From contig CM074861.1 in NCBI GenBank assembly GCA_037501455.1, forward strand, positions 91,117,001 to 91,181,000: a DNA stretch of 64,000 bases. Direction: 5' to 3'. The translations under genes and the position numbers were made by a program. Shown one piece after another: positions 34,172 through 45,000 of the stretch. The DNA comes from Lantana camara (Eukaryota > Streptophyta > Magnoliopsida > Lamiales > Verbenaceae). The first letter of the stretch is position 1, and each line of letters starts with the position of its first letter. Under the pieces are notes generated by a model. That model searched no databases. It was not told where the DNA came from and saw only the letters and a list, made by a program, of their open reading frames with translations.

Positions 34172-36181
34172 GTGAATAACCGCGAAGGGTTAGTTTTCCA
34201 CGTCCGAGGCTTTCCCTTTTCCACGGTCACTGGGCTCGGTGTGACGGTGACGCGGGCTCCGAGAGCGCGAACGGCTTCTCCTACCTGCGTGCGCTCACTC
34301 CGCACAGTGTTCGTCGTACCTCTCCAACACCTTTACGAACTCCTTGAGGTGCCCCCCAGCGATCAACCTCTGAATCTCCCTTTCTAGCTGATGACATTCA
34401 CTGGTATCATGCCCTTTCTGCTTGTGGAAAGCGCAAATCTTCCCCGAGCGCTTCTGAGCCTCTGTCTCTCTCAACTTTGGCGGCCTCTTGAACAACTTCT
34501 TATTCGCCATGGCATATACTTCAGCTATAGGGCGGTTGAGTGGGATACGCTCGAACTTTCGAGGGGGAGAGGCGTTCCTCCGAGCGGGAATGGGGCTTCG
34601 ACGGCGGCCCCTGGTTGAATCTCCTTTGTCCTCGGGGGCTTTGCTGGGGCGAGGGGCATTCGCCATTTTCTGATCCCTCGCGAGATACATATCTTCGAGG
34701 GTGAAAAACAAGTCCGTTATGTCCCTTATCTCCATCAATGAGCGGGGCTTTTTCTTGGCCACTTCTTCTACAAATTCCTTGCTGACATAATGCTTCATGT
34801 TAATGGCTCCAAAGAGAACGTGCCTCAAGAAATCCATCGAGGGCTTTTCCACCAGCAGGATTTCTTTGTTGAACCTTCCCATGAATGACCGGAGGGTCTC
34901 GTTCGGCCCCTGGACCAGGCTGTAGAGAGCCGTCGCAGCAGGGGCTGGAGCCTTCAAAGAGTTGAAGTGGCTGATGAAAGCGTCAGTCAGGTCATGGTAC
35001 CCTCGGATTGAGCGCGGAGGAAGCTTTTTGTACCAATCCTGGGCCATTCCCACGAGGGAAGTTACAAACACCTTGGCCCAATAGTTGAGGGGATGATTAT
35101 ATAGATGCATCAAGTGCACGAAGTGATCCAGATGCTCGGCTGGATTTGTGGTTCCGTCGTACCTGGCGACGGACGTGGGGATTTTGCCTTTTCCCGCACG
35201 AGTCATTAACACCTCTTCGATGAGGGGAGAATCGCCCGTCGCGATCCGGTAATCCCTGTCCTCCGGGTCTTCTGGGCTGGCTTCCCTTCATCGGCGAGAG
35301 ATGGGGCTACGCGGTCTGCGAGCGTCTCTGGCCCTGGAGCTCTCGCCCCCATCACGGGAGACGTGAGACCGTGCTCGAGAGAGCTGCTCCACCACGTTCT
35401 GGAGCCCCCTAATCTGGTCCTGCACGGCTGCAAGCTGAGGGTCACCGACATTTCTGCGGTTTGCTCTTTCTGTGGCCCTCGACTGGACTTCGTCATTATC
35501 TCCGGCCCCCTCATTTCGAGGAGCCCTTTCATCTCTTACCGGTGGCGGATCTGGCTGGACCCTTGGCGGGGCCTCATTCTCTTGATTTGGTGGTGGGGGA
35601 GGTTGCTGGGCCCTCAGTGCATTTTGGGCCATTGTTAACGGATGCGCAGGGAGTCCTCCCAGGGGTGGGGCCATTCTAGCGCCGGCGTGCGAAGGGAAAT
35701 ACGCCGCAGTGAAGTGTTCCCAAGCGTTCTGGACCGCCTGGCCCTCGCACTGCGCATACAGCGCTTGAAGTTGCTGGGTGGTGACTTGGGGCATTTCTAC
35801 CCCTTGTATTTCTCTTGGCAATGACATGGGGAGATTCAGTGTCCCCACTTGATACGGTTGGATCATCGGCATCATCCCGGGCATCATTCTGGGTTACACA
35901 AACGGTTACCCTGGTGGAGGCATGGCCATGGGATACATACCTGAATAAGGGTAGGAAGCGTTGGCGGTGTGAGTTGTAGGCGGAACAACGGAACTGGGCC
36001 CTCCCGTAGCGTTTCCTCCCGGGGGGAGAGCTGCAGCCGCCGTGTCGGGATTCTCGCTTCCATTCCTTGCAGCTGGTGGGTTCACGCCCCCGGCGGGAAT
36101 ATTGCTCTCCGGGTTCTCTTCATTGACTGGAGGGGGAGCGCTTTTGTTTCCCACGGCCCCTGATCTTGTTGCAGTTACCAT
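34172..36181 (-). pseudogene. E1 Gag
   Basis: The Gag start MVTATRSGAVG at 36181 matches MVATRSGAVGG of E2. The frame is kept throughout but has at least five in-frame stops: TAA at 35906-35908 and another 12 nt further on, TGA at 35288-35290, TGA at 34295-34297 and TAA near 34191. Both TGA codons sit where E2 or the context suggests CGA, so C-to-T changes are plausible. The core domain is clear (NYWAKVFVTSLVGMAQDWYK, about 35065), as is the zinc-binding ICAFHKQKGHDTSECHQLE (about 34440). Confidence 0.9.
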
Positions 36182-36253
36182 TTTCAGAGTTTAAGAGGTG
36201 TTATATCTCGACTAGCCTTCAGAGGAAGAATCAGGTTGTGGTGGTGATGGATT

Positions 36254-36270
36254 TCCCACAGACGGCGCTA
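36254..36270 (-). other. E1 primer-binding site
   Basis: Minus strand TAGCGCCGTCTGTGGGA a few bases after the 5' LTR. E2 has TGGTGCCGTCTGTGGGA at the same place. The tRNA is not identified with certainty. Confidence 0.7.
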
Positions 36271-36274
36271 AAAA

Positions 36275-37122
36275 TGATGGTGCTGGAAATCAGGTTTCCA
36301 AAAATGCAACAACACTTTAGTATTTGTATGGGAAGGGAAAGACCATCACAGGCATGAGGGCCTCAGGATCTGGGTTTCCTCTTAAGCGTGGGTTCTTCCA
36401 GCTAGGATAACACCAAGGATGCAAGTTGCAAGGATGATGCTATTATGATGAAAATGGTGAGAAGCTTGAGAAGATTAGTGGAAATGCCCAGAACAATGTA
36501 TGCAATTTGTATGCAGAAGATGACTTGGGGGAGAATGCATGTGTTCTCCCCTATTTATATGTTAGGGGTGAGGGTAAATGGGTAAATTGACCATGTGGCC
36601 CCAAACCTGTGTTGCCCTAACACGTGGCAGCCTTTGAGGGTGTGACAATGATATTTCTGAAAAGGAGACGGCGTGTCAGGTGCACGGTGCGCACTACCTT
36701 TGTGTCAGAGGTTGTTGACGAGGGTCGCATGAGTGGAGGGTCCCGGATCCGTCTTATGAGGGTTCAGGTCCACCACGGCGGTGGGGGATGGCCCGCGAGC
36801 GACTAGTGACGCTCGAAGAGTGCTCGGATGGGTTCCTCATGGTTCATGAGCTTTGAGAGCCAAAACCCGAGCGATAAGAATATGGCCCTCCTGTGGATGA
36901 TTCCTTGAGAACGGTAACCCCGAGGGCCGATACGGGAGAGCCGGGCCTGCCTGCTCGTCCTCGCTGTTTAACTGGTTGTCCGAGGCTCAGGGGCCCATAT
37001 TAGTTGGTAAGTGAGTGGACTGGGTTGTTTCACGAGCCCATGAATGCGAGGGTGTAATCTCTGCGTTAGCAGATGGTGACAGGTGGACGGCCCTGATACG
37101 AGTGCGTTTTTGGGCTTCATCA
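36275..37122 (-). repeat. E1 5' LTR (848 bp)
   Basis: The promoter-side repeat of E1. TATA-like ATATAAATAG at 36551-36560 (minus) is followed about 30 nt downstream by AAGTCATCTTCT, which also follows the TATA box of the otherwise unrelated E2 LTR. Confidence 0.93.
36551..36560 (-). promoter_or_regulatory. TATA box in E1 5' LTR
   Basis: ATATAAATAG on the minus strand within the 5' LTR, upstream of the conserved AAGTCATCTTCT. Confidence 0.6.
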
Positions 37123-37504
37123 ATAATTAACATAGTATTTTATATGATTTTTAAAATTTTTAAATTTATATTTTTTATATATGTCTTTGCATTTACATTA
37201 TCCATTTTAATTTTTTTTTATACAGTAATATAGTTTCAAATATATATTTTGATTGTTTCTTTATTAATCGAATGTTTTTCTAATTTGAATTTTTACGTAT
37301 TGTATATGGTTCAAAAGAGAGGTTTCAAATAAATTTTTTTGTATGTGCAATTTTATAAAATTAAATTGATTAATTACAAATTTTATTATATTTATGTAAT
37401 TAAATCAGAGGTTTTTAATATATTAATTTTCTTAATAAACATAATAACTAAACTTATCGAAATAAACTAAATGATAAACGTGCAACGCACGTGGATTTCA
37501 CTAG
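37123..37504 (+). mobile_element. Helitron 3' end
   Basis: The stretch ends with the hairpin ACGTGCAACGCACGT (6-bp stem, 3-nt loop, about 37478-37492), eight bases, then CTAG at 37501-37504 followed by T. This is the canonical Helitron 3' terminus (subterminal hairpin, CTRR, insertion before T). Sequence before it matches 12300-12420. E1 inserted at its left side and hides the beginning. A new TATATTATAAAAG start-like phrase follows immediately. Confidence 0.75.
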
Positions 37505-38793
37505 TATATTATAAAAGTTCGAGTTGGGTTTTTGATTTCTTACAAAAATACGGATCACCTAAAATACCCTCATAATAGTTATGTTATCAAGTATAAATCG
37601 GGGATAATTATGTAAATACATATTATAAATTATTAATTTAACTATATTTAAAAAGTACTTATTAACTTATAATAGGACTCTTGATAGATTTAAAACATGT
37701 TCAACTTATCAAAAAAAAGAAATTGTTTTAATATTAATATATTAATTAATTGTATTCAAAGTTTATAATATAAGTTGTCTACCTTTTAATTTTAAGACCT
37801 TTAATTTAAATTTTATAATAAGATATTTCTAAAGAATTGAAAAACAACAAATTGATTCACTTTATAATTTTAATAAATTTTGGTAATTATGTAAAATAAA
37901 ATATGATTTAAATTGAATGAGTTAAACCAGATAACTTTTAATAAATCAATCCTAATATAATTTTAATTATATAAATCCATCATTCTAATTATCTAAGTTT
38001 AAAATTTTTCTTAAATTATAATCATATTATAATTCTATAAATATATTTAATTAACAAAATAATATAATTGAATGATTTGTATAAAATATTTTTCAATTAA
38101 CTAATACTAATATAATTATAATTATCTAAATCTAATTAACCATATAATATTCCTTCAGTTTATATAATAAAATATAAATTAAATGTGTAAATATTATTTA
38201 GATAGGATGATTAACATAATCTATCTATATCTATATATCTTATAAAAGCACGAAAGTTTCTTACAAAATGTTGATTGCCTAAAACACCCTCATAATAGTT
38301 ATGTCAATAATTATTAGTTAGGGGTAATTATGTAAATACATGTTATAAATTATTAATTTAAATACATTAAAGGAGTACTTATTAACTTGAAATAGGATTC
38401 TTGGTATAAGAATTATTATTCCATTATTATGTAGGCTATGAAATTGATAAAACAATATAATTAAATAAAAAATAATTTACATAATATTTTGAGTTATTCT
38501 AATCAAACTCTTTCAAAAATAATTTTAATAACTTTATATAACAGTTAAAACAAAGAAATATAATATGAGACCAAAACTATTAACGTTCTTATAGTGAAGA
38601 TATATATTCTAATGTATAATTTCTCTAGGAGAAATTAAAACTATATCCTAATAATAATTGTGTTAATAATTTTTAGTCAAAGATAATAATGTAAATACAT
38701 GTTATAATATATGAATTCAAATATATTAAAAGAGTACTTATAACTTAAAATAGGACTCTTCATAAAATAGAATTAAAAATCCTTCAATTTAGA

Positions 38794-38843
<50 letters not shown>

Positions 38844-39870
38844 CAACAATTTGAAATATTTATTATAATAAGAAATGCAAATGAATTAGAAGATAACAAA
38901 TTAATTCACTTCACAAATTTTGATAATGAGATGTTTAAAGAGTGTATCTTCCATTTTATCTAAAAGATCTTACATCAAATATATATAATCACATGTTTTG
39001 TGATTAAAAAAGTTCCTTCAACAATAATAATTGAAAAAAAATACAATTTTAATCTCATTAACGGTAAAAGACATGTTTCTTAATATATATATTATTTCCC
39101 GTGCATGAAGTATTTTGGATTAGTTTCCCGTTATATAAAATCTTCGTTACTTAAACGCAACACAATATTTACTAACACGTCGGATAAGAATCACAAATAC
39201 AACACATTAACAAAAATGAAGTTATATATGTTGAATGCATATTTCACAAAGAACGGACAATAATATTTTATAACAATAAATCAGAGAGAAGGGGGCCAAA
39301 ATAATAATTATGTTAATAATTTTTAATTAGAAATAATTATGTAAATACATATTATAAATTATTAATTTCAAATATTAAAAAAAAAGAGTATTTCGTGGCT
39401 TAAAATAGAACTTTCGTAAAGTAAAAATAAGACTCCTTTAATTCGATAATATGTATAAGATTTTAGTTTGATACTATATTTGTATAGTTCCTGAAGATTT
39501 AATTAATTGTATTAAAATTTTATCGTTTCAAGGCCTGCAATTTGAAATGCTATCATAATAAGAGATATCTGATGAATTAGAAGATAACAACTTAATTCAC
39601 ATTATATCTATTATATTAATATAAAGATCCTATATATCATGAGTTATGGACTAATATAATTTGTGAATGAAGATGGAGAAGACATGAGCACTTCACGGGC
39701 GTTGTTAGTGCAACTTACTACTTGTGTTTTAAGGGGAATGCTATCCGTTCTAACCATATTCGGAGGGAAATTTATTGGGATTAGCTTGTACAATGCTAAC
39801 TAATGGACAAGTGATTTGAACTGATCATATATAACCAAAAACATAAGTAGTAGACCTTACTGACGATGCA
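37505..39870. repeat. AT-rich Helitron-type repeats, copy B region
   Basis: No gene. Modules start with TATATTATAAAAGTTCGAG (37505) and with TCTATCTATATCTATATATC (38220). The second is closely similar to 8544-9470 but lacks the SINE at about 38555. A TA run lies at about 38803-38840. Sequence at 37846-38240 matches 13136-13440. From 39650 to 39870 the sequence is less AT-rich and unassigned. Confidence 0.5.
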
Positions 39871-39879
39871 CGTGAATCA

Positions 39880-40422
39880 CACATATCTTTTCCATCCAAA
39901 AATTAATAACTAACCAAAAAATATTTTTAAAAATTTGGGACTAAAAAGGTTTAATGAAAATAACAATGCACACAATGCAACGATTCACACCATTTGAGGC
40001 TAAAATTGTACTATTTTCATATAAATCTAATATAAGTGTATAATAGAGTGATGAATACAGTTTTAAAAGATAAAATTTCTATTATTAAACGGAATACATT
40101 ATCTTTCTCTATATGCACTCACAAATTATCAATTTTAAGAAATATTAATCATTAATAGATTATGAACATAATCAAACGTAGTGATGACAACATTAATTGA
40201 TGTTAAGTGTGTGATTGAAAAAAAAAAGTGTGTGATTGAGAAGTATAGAAGAATATTGAAAGTTGGTCGAGAGGACCTAGAGCAAAGACGACTAGATAGG
40301 GTCCAATCATGTTGGTGGTAGAGAGAGAGAGAGAGATAATGACCATGAAGGAAGTCATGGTATGAAATTAAGAGGTTTAAGCTAGGTTATACTTAACCTA
40401 AAAGATAATTAGTCATATTACC
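39880..40422. repeat. Tandem duplication unit 1 (left of E2)
   Basis: About 540 bp from CACATATCTTTTCC to CATATTACC; a diverged copy lies at 53252-53750. Shared phrases include TTGGGACTAAAAAGG and TTAACCTAAAAGATAATTAG. It contains a GA run near 40321-40338 and an oligo-A interrupted direct repeat at about 40208-40240. No gene recognised. Confidence 0.7.
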
Positions 40423-41233
40423 TGATGGGGTCAAAATACGAGCGTCCCACGCTAGGACACGTGGCATCACCGAGATGATGACATCTGTCTCCCCAAGGTT
40501 GCACCCATCAGCGCACGAGCGCTAAGCCTAACGAGCGCAACCCTTCTTCATAAGTCAAGCCCAACGAGCGCTGTTACTCTCACGAGCGTCCTTCATACTG
40601 TATGATGGGCACGCCCACGTGCCAAGGGAGCCCTCTTCGAGCGTCACACTCCCTCAGAGTGGCCTCCCCTTTGGCTCGTCACTTGAATTAAAGCCTTCAT
40701 TCCCCTCAGCGGATATCCTGGCTTCCAACACTCTAGGTTGTCACGAGCGCGCTCTCAAGCCCTCGTTACCAACCACCCAAATGGCTCTCTGACACAACGT
40801 ACATGCCCGCGCACCTGCCACTGTTGCCAGCACCAACTTTTGGCCGTTTTTGCAGAAGATTCCTCCTAGGTTTCTCTCTCACGGCGCCACGTGTTAGGGC
40901 AACATTCGGCCAGGACCACTTGAGGCAAATGACCAAAGGGCCCTTGACCCTCAACTATAAATAGCCAAAGTCATCTTCTACACTGGTAAGCATTCTTCAT
41001 CACTGAAACTGTGACTGAACTTGCATTTCTTCATACCTTGAACTGACTTGAGCGTCGGAGAGCCAAACTGGGTATCACCCCCAGTTCCCCCAGCTTGGCC
41101 TTCTGACTTTGATTGTGCTTGTCCCAACAGGTAGACCCCACTTCCTCATCTCCGGCGAATCTCCGGTGGTTTCCTCCACAAATACAAATCGTAAAGTGAT
41201 CGGATTCGGACTCTCACATTTCCGAACCCATCA
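40423..41233 (+). repeat. E2 5' LTR (811 bp)
   Basis: Runs from TGATGGGGTC to AACCCATCA. Contains the TATA box at 40954-40964 and six copies of the heptamer ACGAGCG (starting at 40438, 40515, 40531, 40564, 40582 and 40743). Confidence 0.95.
40954..40964 (+). promoter_or_regulatory. TATA box in E2 5' LTR
   Basis: ACTATAAATAG, followed by AAAGTCATCTTCT, shared with the E1 LTR. Transcription of the genomic RNA probably begins in or just after this motif. Confidence 0.65.
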
Positions 41234-41237
41234 TTTT

Positions 41238-41254
41238 TGGTGCCGTCTGTGGGA
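41238..41254 (+). other. E2 primer-binding site
   Basis: TGGTGCCGTCTGTGGGA five bases after the 5' LTR; nearly the same as in E1. Confidence 0.75.
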
Positions 41255-41324
41255 AACCGTTCCTCTATCCCTTTCTTTCTTTTTGTTGGTAGAAAAGCAA
41301 GCACACTCTTACCCTTTTCCAGTC

Positions 41325-41999
41325 ATGGTCGCCACAAGATCTGGAGCCGTGGGAGGAGGAGATAACGCCTCCCAGGATGCCAATATCGTTGTTCCCTCCA
41401 CCGCCACTGGTGGAGCCCCACCTCCTTCCGTCATCGTTGGTGGAGCGCCTCCCACCGCAGGAGTAGTTCCGCAAGCAGAATCATCAATACCCCCACCTAC
41501 ACCACCGGCACTGCCGATTCCCGCCGCCGCTGGAGGAGTCTCTCTCTCTGCTCCTCCACAGCCTGCTCAGAACCCATGGGTCCATCCCCAGATGAACCTC
41601 GGAGTGCAGGGTTACATGATGCCCCCGCCCGGATATACCCTCACTCCGGCCGTTATGATGCCGCCGGTCCAGCCGTATCACGCTGGTCAGATCCAGCTCC
41701 CAGTGGTAGTCCCCAGGAAAATTGAAGGAGTGGAGTTACCTCCACTAACCACCCAGCAGTTGAGGGCTCTCTATGCCCAGTGTGAGGTTCAGGCGGCCCA
41801 GGGAGCATGGAAGAGGTTCCACTCCATGTACTTTCCCTCTGGGCAGGCCACTCAAGTTGCTGCCCCTTTGGGCGGACAACAAAATTTTCCCCTCAGAGAA
41901 GCCCAGGCTGTCCTGAGGGCACAACCACCACCACCACCAGCCAGAGAAGTCCCCCAGCAGGAGGGCAACGAGCGTCCCTCCATGGGCAGAAATAAATAG
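41325..41999 (+). pseudogene. E2 Gag N-terminal part, ended by TAG
   Basis: Starts at ATG 41325 (MVATRSGAVGGGDNA), supported by the matching start in E1. The 224 codons are rich in Pro, Ala and Gln and include LTTQQLRALYAQCE, also present in E1. The frame stops at TAG 41997-41999 and continues unchanged in the same frame from 42003, so a single nonsense codon separates it from the rest of Gag. It would be a CAG-to-TAG change if the lost residue was glutamine, which I infer but cannot show. Translation from 41325 would give only this N-terminal fragment. Confidence 0.85.
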
Positions 42000-42002
42000 C
42001 CC

Positions 42003-45000
42003 ATGGAACGAGTGAACGAGAATGAAGGGGACTCTCATGTCTCCAGAAGAGGGTCACGAGCCCCCAGACAAGGGGACAGACAAGTAGACGTGAATCCTGA
42101 CATCCTCGCGGCTGTGCAAGACCAGCTGCAGGGTCTAAAGGATATTGTGGGACAGCTCTCACGATGGCGTTCAACTCAGATCTCCCCTAGTCGGGATGAA
42201 CGGGTTGACGCCAGAAGCACCCATACCAAGGACCCCCCACCAAAGGTCCCCCGCTGTAAGGAGCCGGAGGAAAACTTCGGCACGTACGAGTACCACCCGT
42301 TAGCGAGGGGCTCGCCCCTCGTGGAGGAAGTTTTGATGGCCCAAGCAGGCATGGCCAAAATCCCCACCTCCATCAACCGTTATGACGGGACAACTGATCC
42401 AGCTGAACACTTGGATCATTTTTTGCATCTTATGCACCTCTACGAGCATTCCAGCAACTATTGGGCAAAAGTCTTCGTCACTTCCTTGGTAGGAATGGCT
42501 CAGAAGTGGTACAAACGGCTGCCGCCGCGCTCGATTCACTCATATGAAGAGCTGGCTCATGCTTTCCTCAACCACTTCAATTCTTTGAAAGCGCCAGTCA
42601 CCGCACCTACTGCCCTGTACAACGTGGTGCAAGGCAAGAGCGAATCTCTGCGCTCGTTCTTCGCCCGCTTCAACAAGGAGATCCTACATGTGGAGAGGCC
42701 TTCAATGGATTTCTTGATCCCAGTGCTCTTTCAGGCTGTGGATCACAAGCAGTATGTGAGCAAGAAATTTGCCGACGCCATTGTGGAAAGGAGGCCTGGG
42801 ACCCTCATGGCCTTAAGAGAAGTAGCCGAGCCGTTCTTCGCGCTCGAAGACATGTATGGGACGAATGGTCCCCGGCATCACAGTCCGGCCAGGAACGAGC
42901 GACCCCATCACGAGCGGGGACGGGACGTGGCCATCAAGAAGGAGCGCCCTCAAGAGCGCAGAAGGTCGCCACCACCCCCTCGTCGATTCGAGCGAATCCC
43001 GCTCACCAGGCCGAATTCAGAAGTCTACAACCTCTCTGATAAGAAGCTCTTTAAGAGACCCATCAAGATGAGAGAAACGGATTCGCTCAGGCGCTCGAAC
43101 AAATACTGTGCATTCCACAAGCAGAAGGGGCACGACACGGATGAGTGTCGCCAGTTGGAAGCTGAGATTCAGAGGCTCGTCGCAGGGGGCCACCTGAAGG
43201 AATTCGTCCGGGTGCTCGAGCGCTACGATGAACGCTGCAACGAGCGCTCTGGAGGAAGAAGGAGGAGTCCATCCCGGTCGAGGAGCCCAAGGGGTAGGGG
43301 ACCCCCTGAAAGTAGCAGTCGCCGGGGCAATAAAGGAAAAGCCCCTGAACAAGAAAACGAACCTTTCGCGGTCATAAATATGATTACAGGAGGCTCGTCG
43401 GGAGGGGATTCCAACGCCTCCCGACGGAGGTATGTCCGGAGCTACAACCAACGCCCAGCAGTGCCTAAACCCATCTACGCCATCCAGGGTTCAAACGCTC
43501 AAAGGTCTAGAGAGAATGATGTAATAGGCTTTGATGATAGGGATTTAGAGCACATTGTAACACCCCATGGGGAGGGTATAACCTCCGATTGCCCCATGGT
43601 GGTTAGTGTAGATGTTCATAATCATGTTGTAAAAAGGGTGTTGGTGGATAGTGGAAGCTCCGTTAATGTTTTGCCTTATTCTACGTTTTTAAAGATGAAG
43701 GCTGACCTTCCGCTCGAGCCTCTCAAAACAGCCCTCATTGGCTTTGGAGGCTCGGAAGTTGTCCCACGAGGGCAAATTCGCTTAGCTACTTCATTCGGCC
43801 GAGCCCCTCAGCGCAAGACACTCCTGGTAACATACGCGGTGGTGGAGATCGACATCCCTTATAACATCATAATTGGGTGCCCCGCCCTCGTGGACTTCAA
43901 AGCTATCATCTCCACCTACCACCAGGAGATTAAGTTCCCCACCTCCGAGGGTGTGGGAGAAGTACTGTGCAATGTGCAAGAGGCTTGGGAATGTTACATG
44001 CTGTCCCTCAGAAAGCCTAAAGCGGAGAAAACCTTCCAAATTGGTTCCACCAAGAAGTCAGTGGATTTCCCCAATCTAGATGAGGGCAGCCCAGCACGGA
44101 AAAGGGCGAAATTGAACAAGAAGAAGAACAAAAAGAAGAGGGGAGACAACGTGGAGAATCCCCTCGAGGGTGCGCCACCAGTGACCGTTGGTGGATCGTC
44201 CTCAGAAGGAGACGAGCCAGGAGAGAGTGAACCAGCACCCGGTGACCGTTTGACAGGAAAGAAGAGGGCGCTCGAACTTCCTCGCCCTGAGATAAGGATC
44301 GAACCCTCGGAGAAGTTCCTTACCATTGAGCTGGAACCCGGAAACAAGGATAAGACTACTCAGATAGGATCTAACCTCTCGGGGCCTTCTCAGATCATGA
44401 TGATTGATTTCCTCAGAGAGAACAGTGATGTATTTGCGTGGAAAGCCTCCGACCTCACAGGGATTGACCCGAGCGTCATTGTCCATAGGCTTAATGTGGA
44501 TCCCTCTTTCAAACCCATCAAGCAGAAAAAGCGGGATGTACATGGCTTTCGAAAGAAAGTCATTGAAGAGGAAGTTAATAAACTCTTGGAGGCTCAATAT
44601 ATCGAGCCCATCTTGTACCCGGAATGGTTGTGTAATGTCGTCTTGGTACCCAAGAGCGCGAATAAATGGCGTATGTGCAACGATTTCACTGATCTCAACA
44701 AGGCCTGCCCTAAAGATCCTTACCCGCTGCCTCGGATTGACCAATTGGTGGATTCGACCGCTGGCTACGAGCTCATGAGCATGATGGATGCTTTCCAGGG
44801 ATACTATCAGATCTTTATGGCCCCAGAAGACCGCCCCAAAACCTCGTTTGTTGTCCATCTAGGGGTGTATTGCTTCCTAGTCATGCCTTTCGGACTCAAG
44901 AATGCCGAAGCCACGTATCAGCGGCTCGTCAACAAGATGTTTGAGAAAGAAATTGAAAGGTCCATGGAGGTTTACGTGGACGATATGATTGTCAAAAGCG

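Larger units (their letters stand above)
24699..37122 (-). mobile_element. Tat-lineage Ty3/Gypsy retrotransposon E1, 12.4 kb
   Basis: A full-length element on the minus strand with 848-bp LTRs (36275-37122 is 5', 24699-25546 is 3') and perfect target duplication ATAAT (24694-24698, 37123-37127). The LTRs start TGATG and end CATCA and differ at about 16 positions by hand count (near 2%). Order on the minus strand: PBS, gag, protease, RT, RNase H, a second RNase H, integrase, a 1-kb spacer, then an antisense three-exon gene (plus strand), PPT and 3' LTR. The second RNase H after the normal one marks the Tat lineage. Several stops and a frameshift make it defective. Confidence 0.95.
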
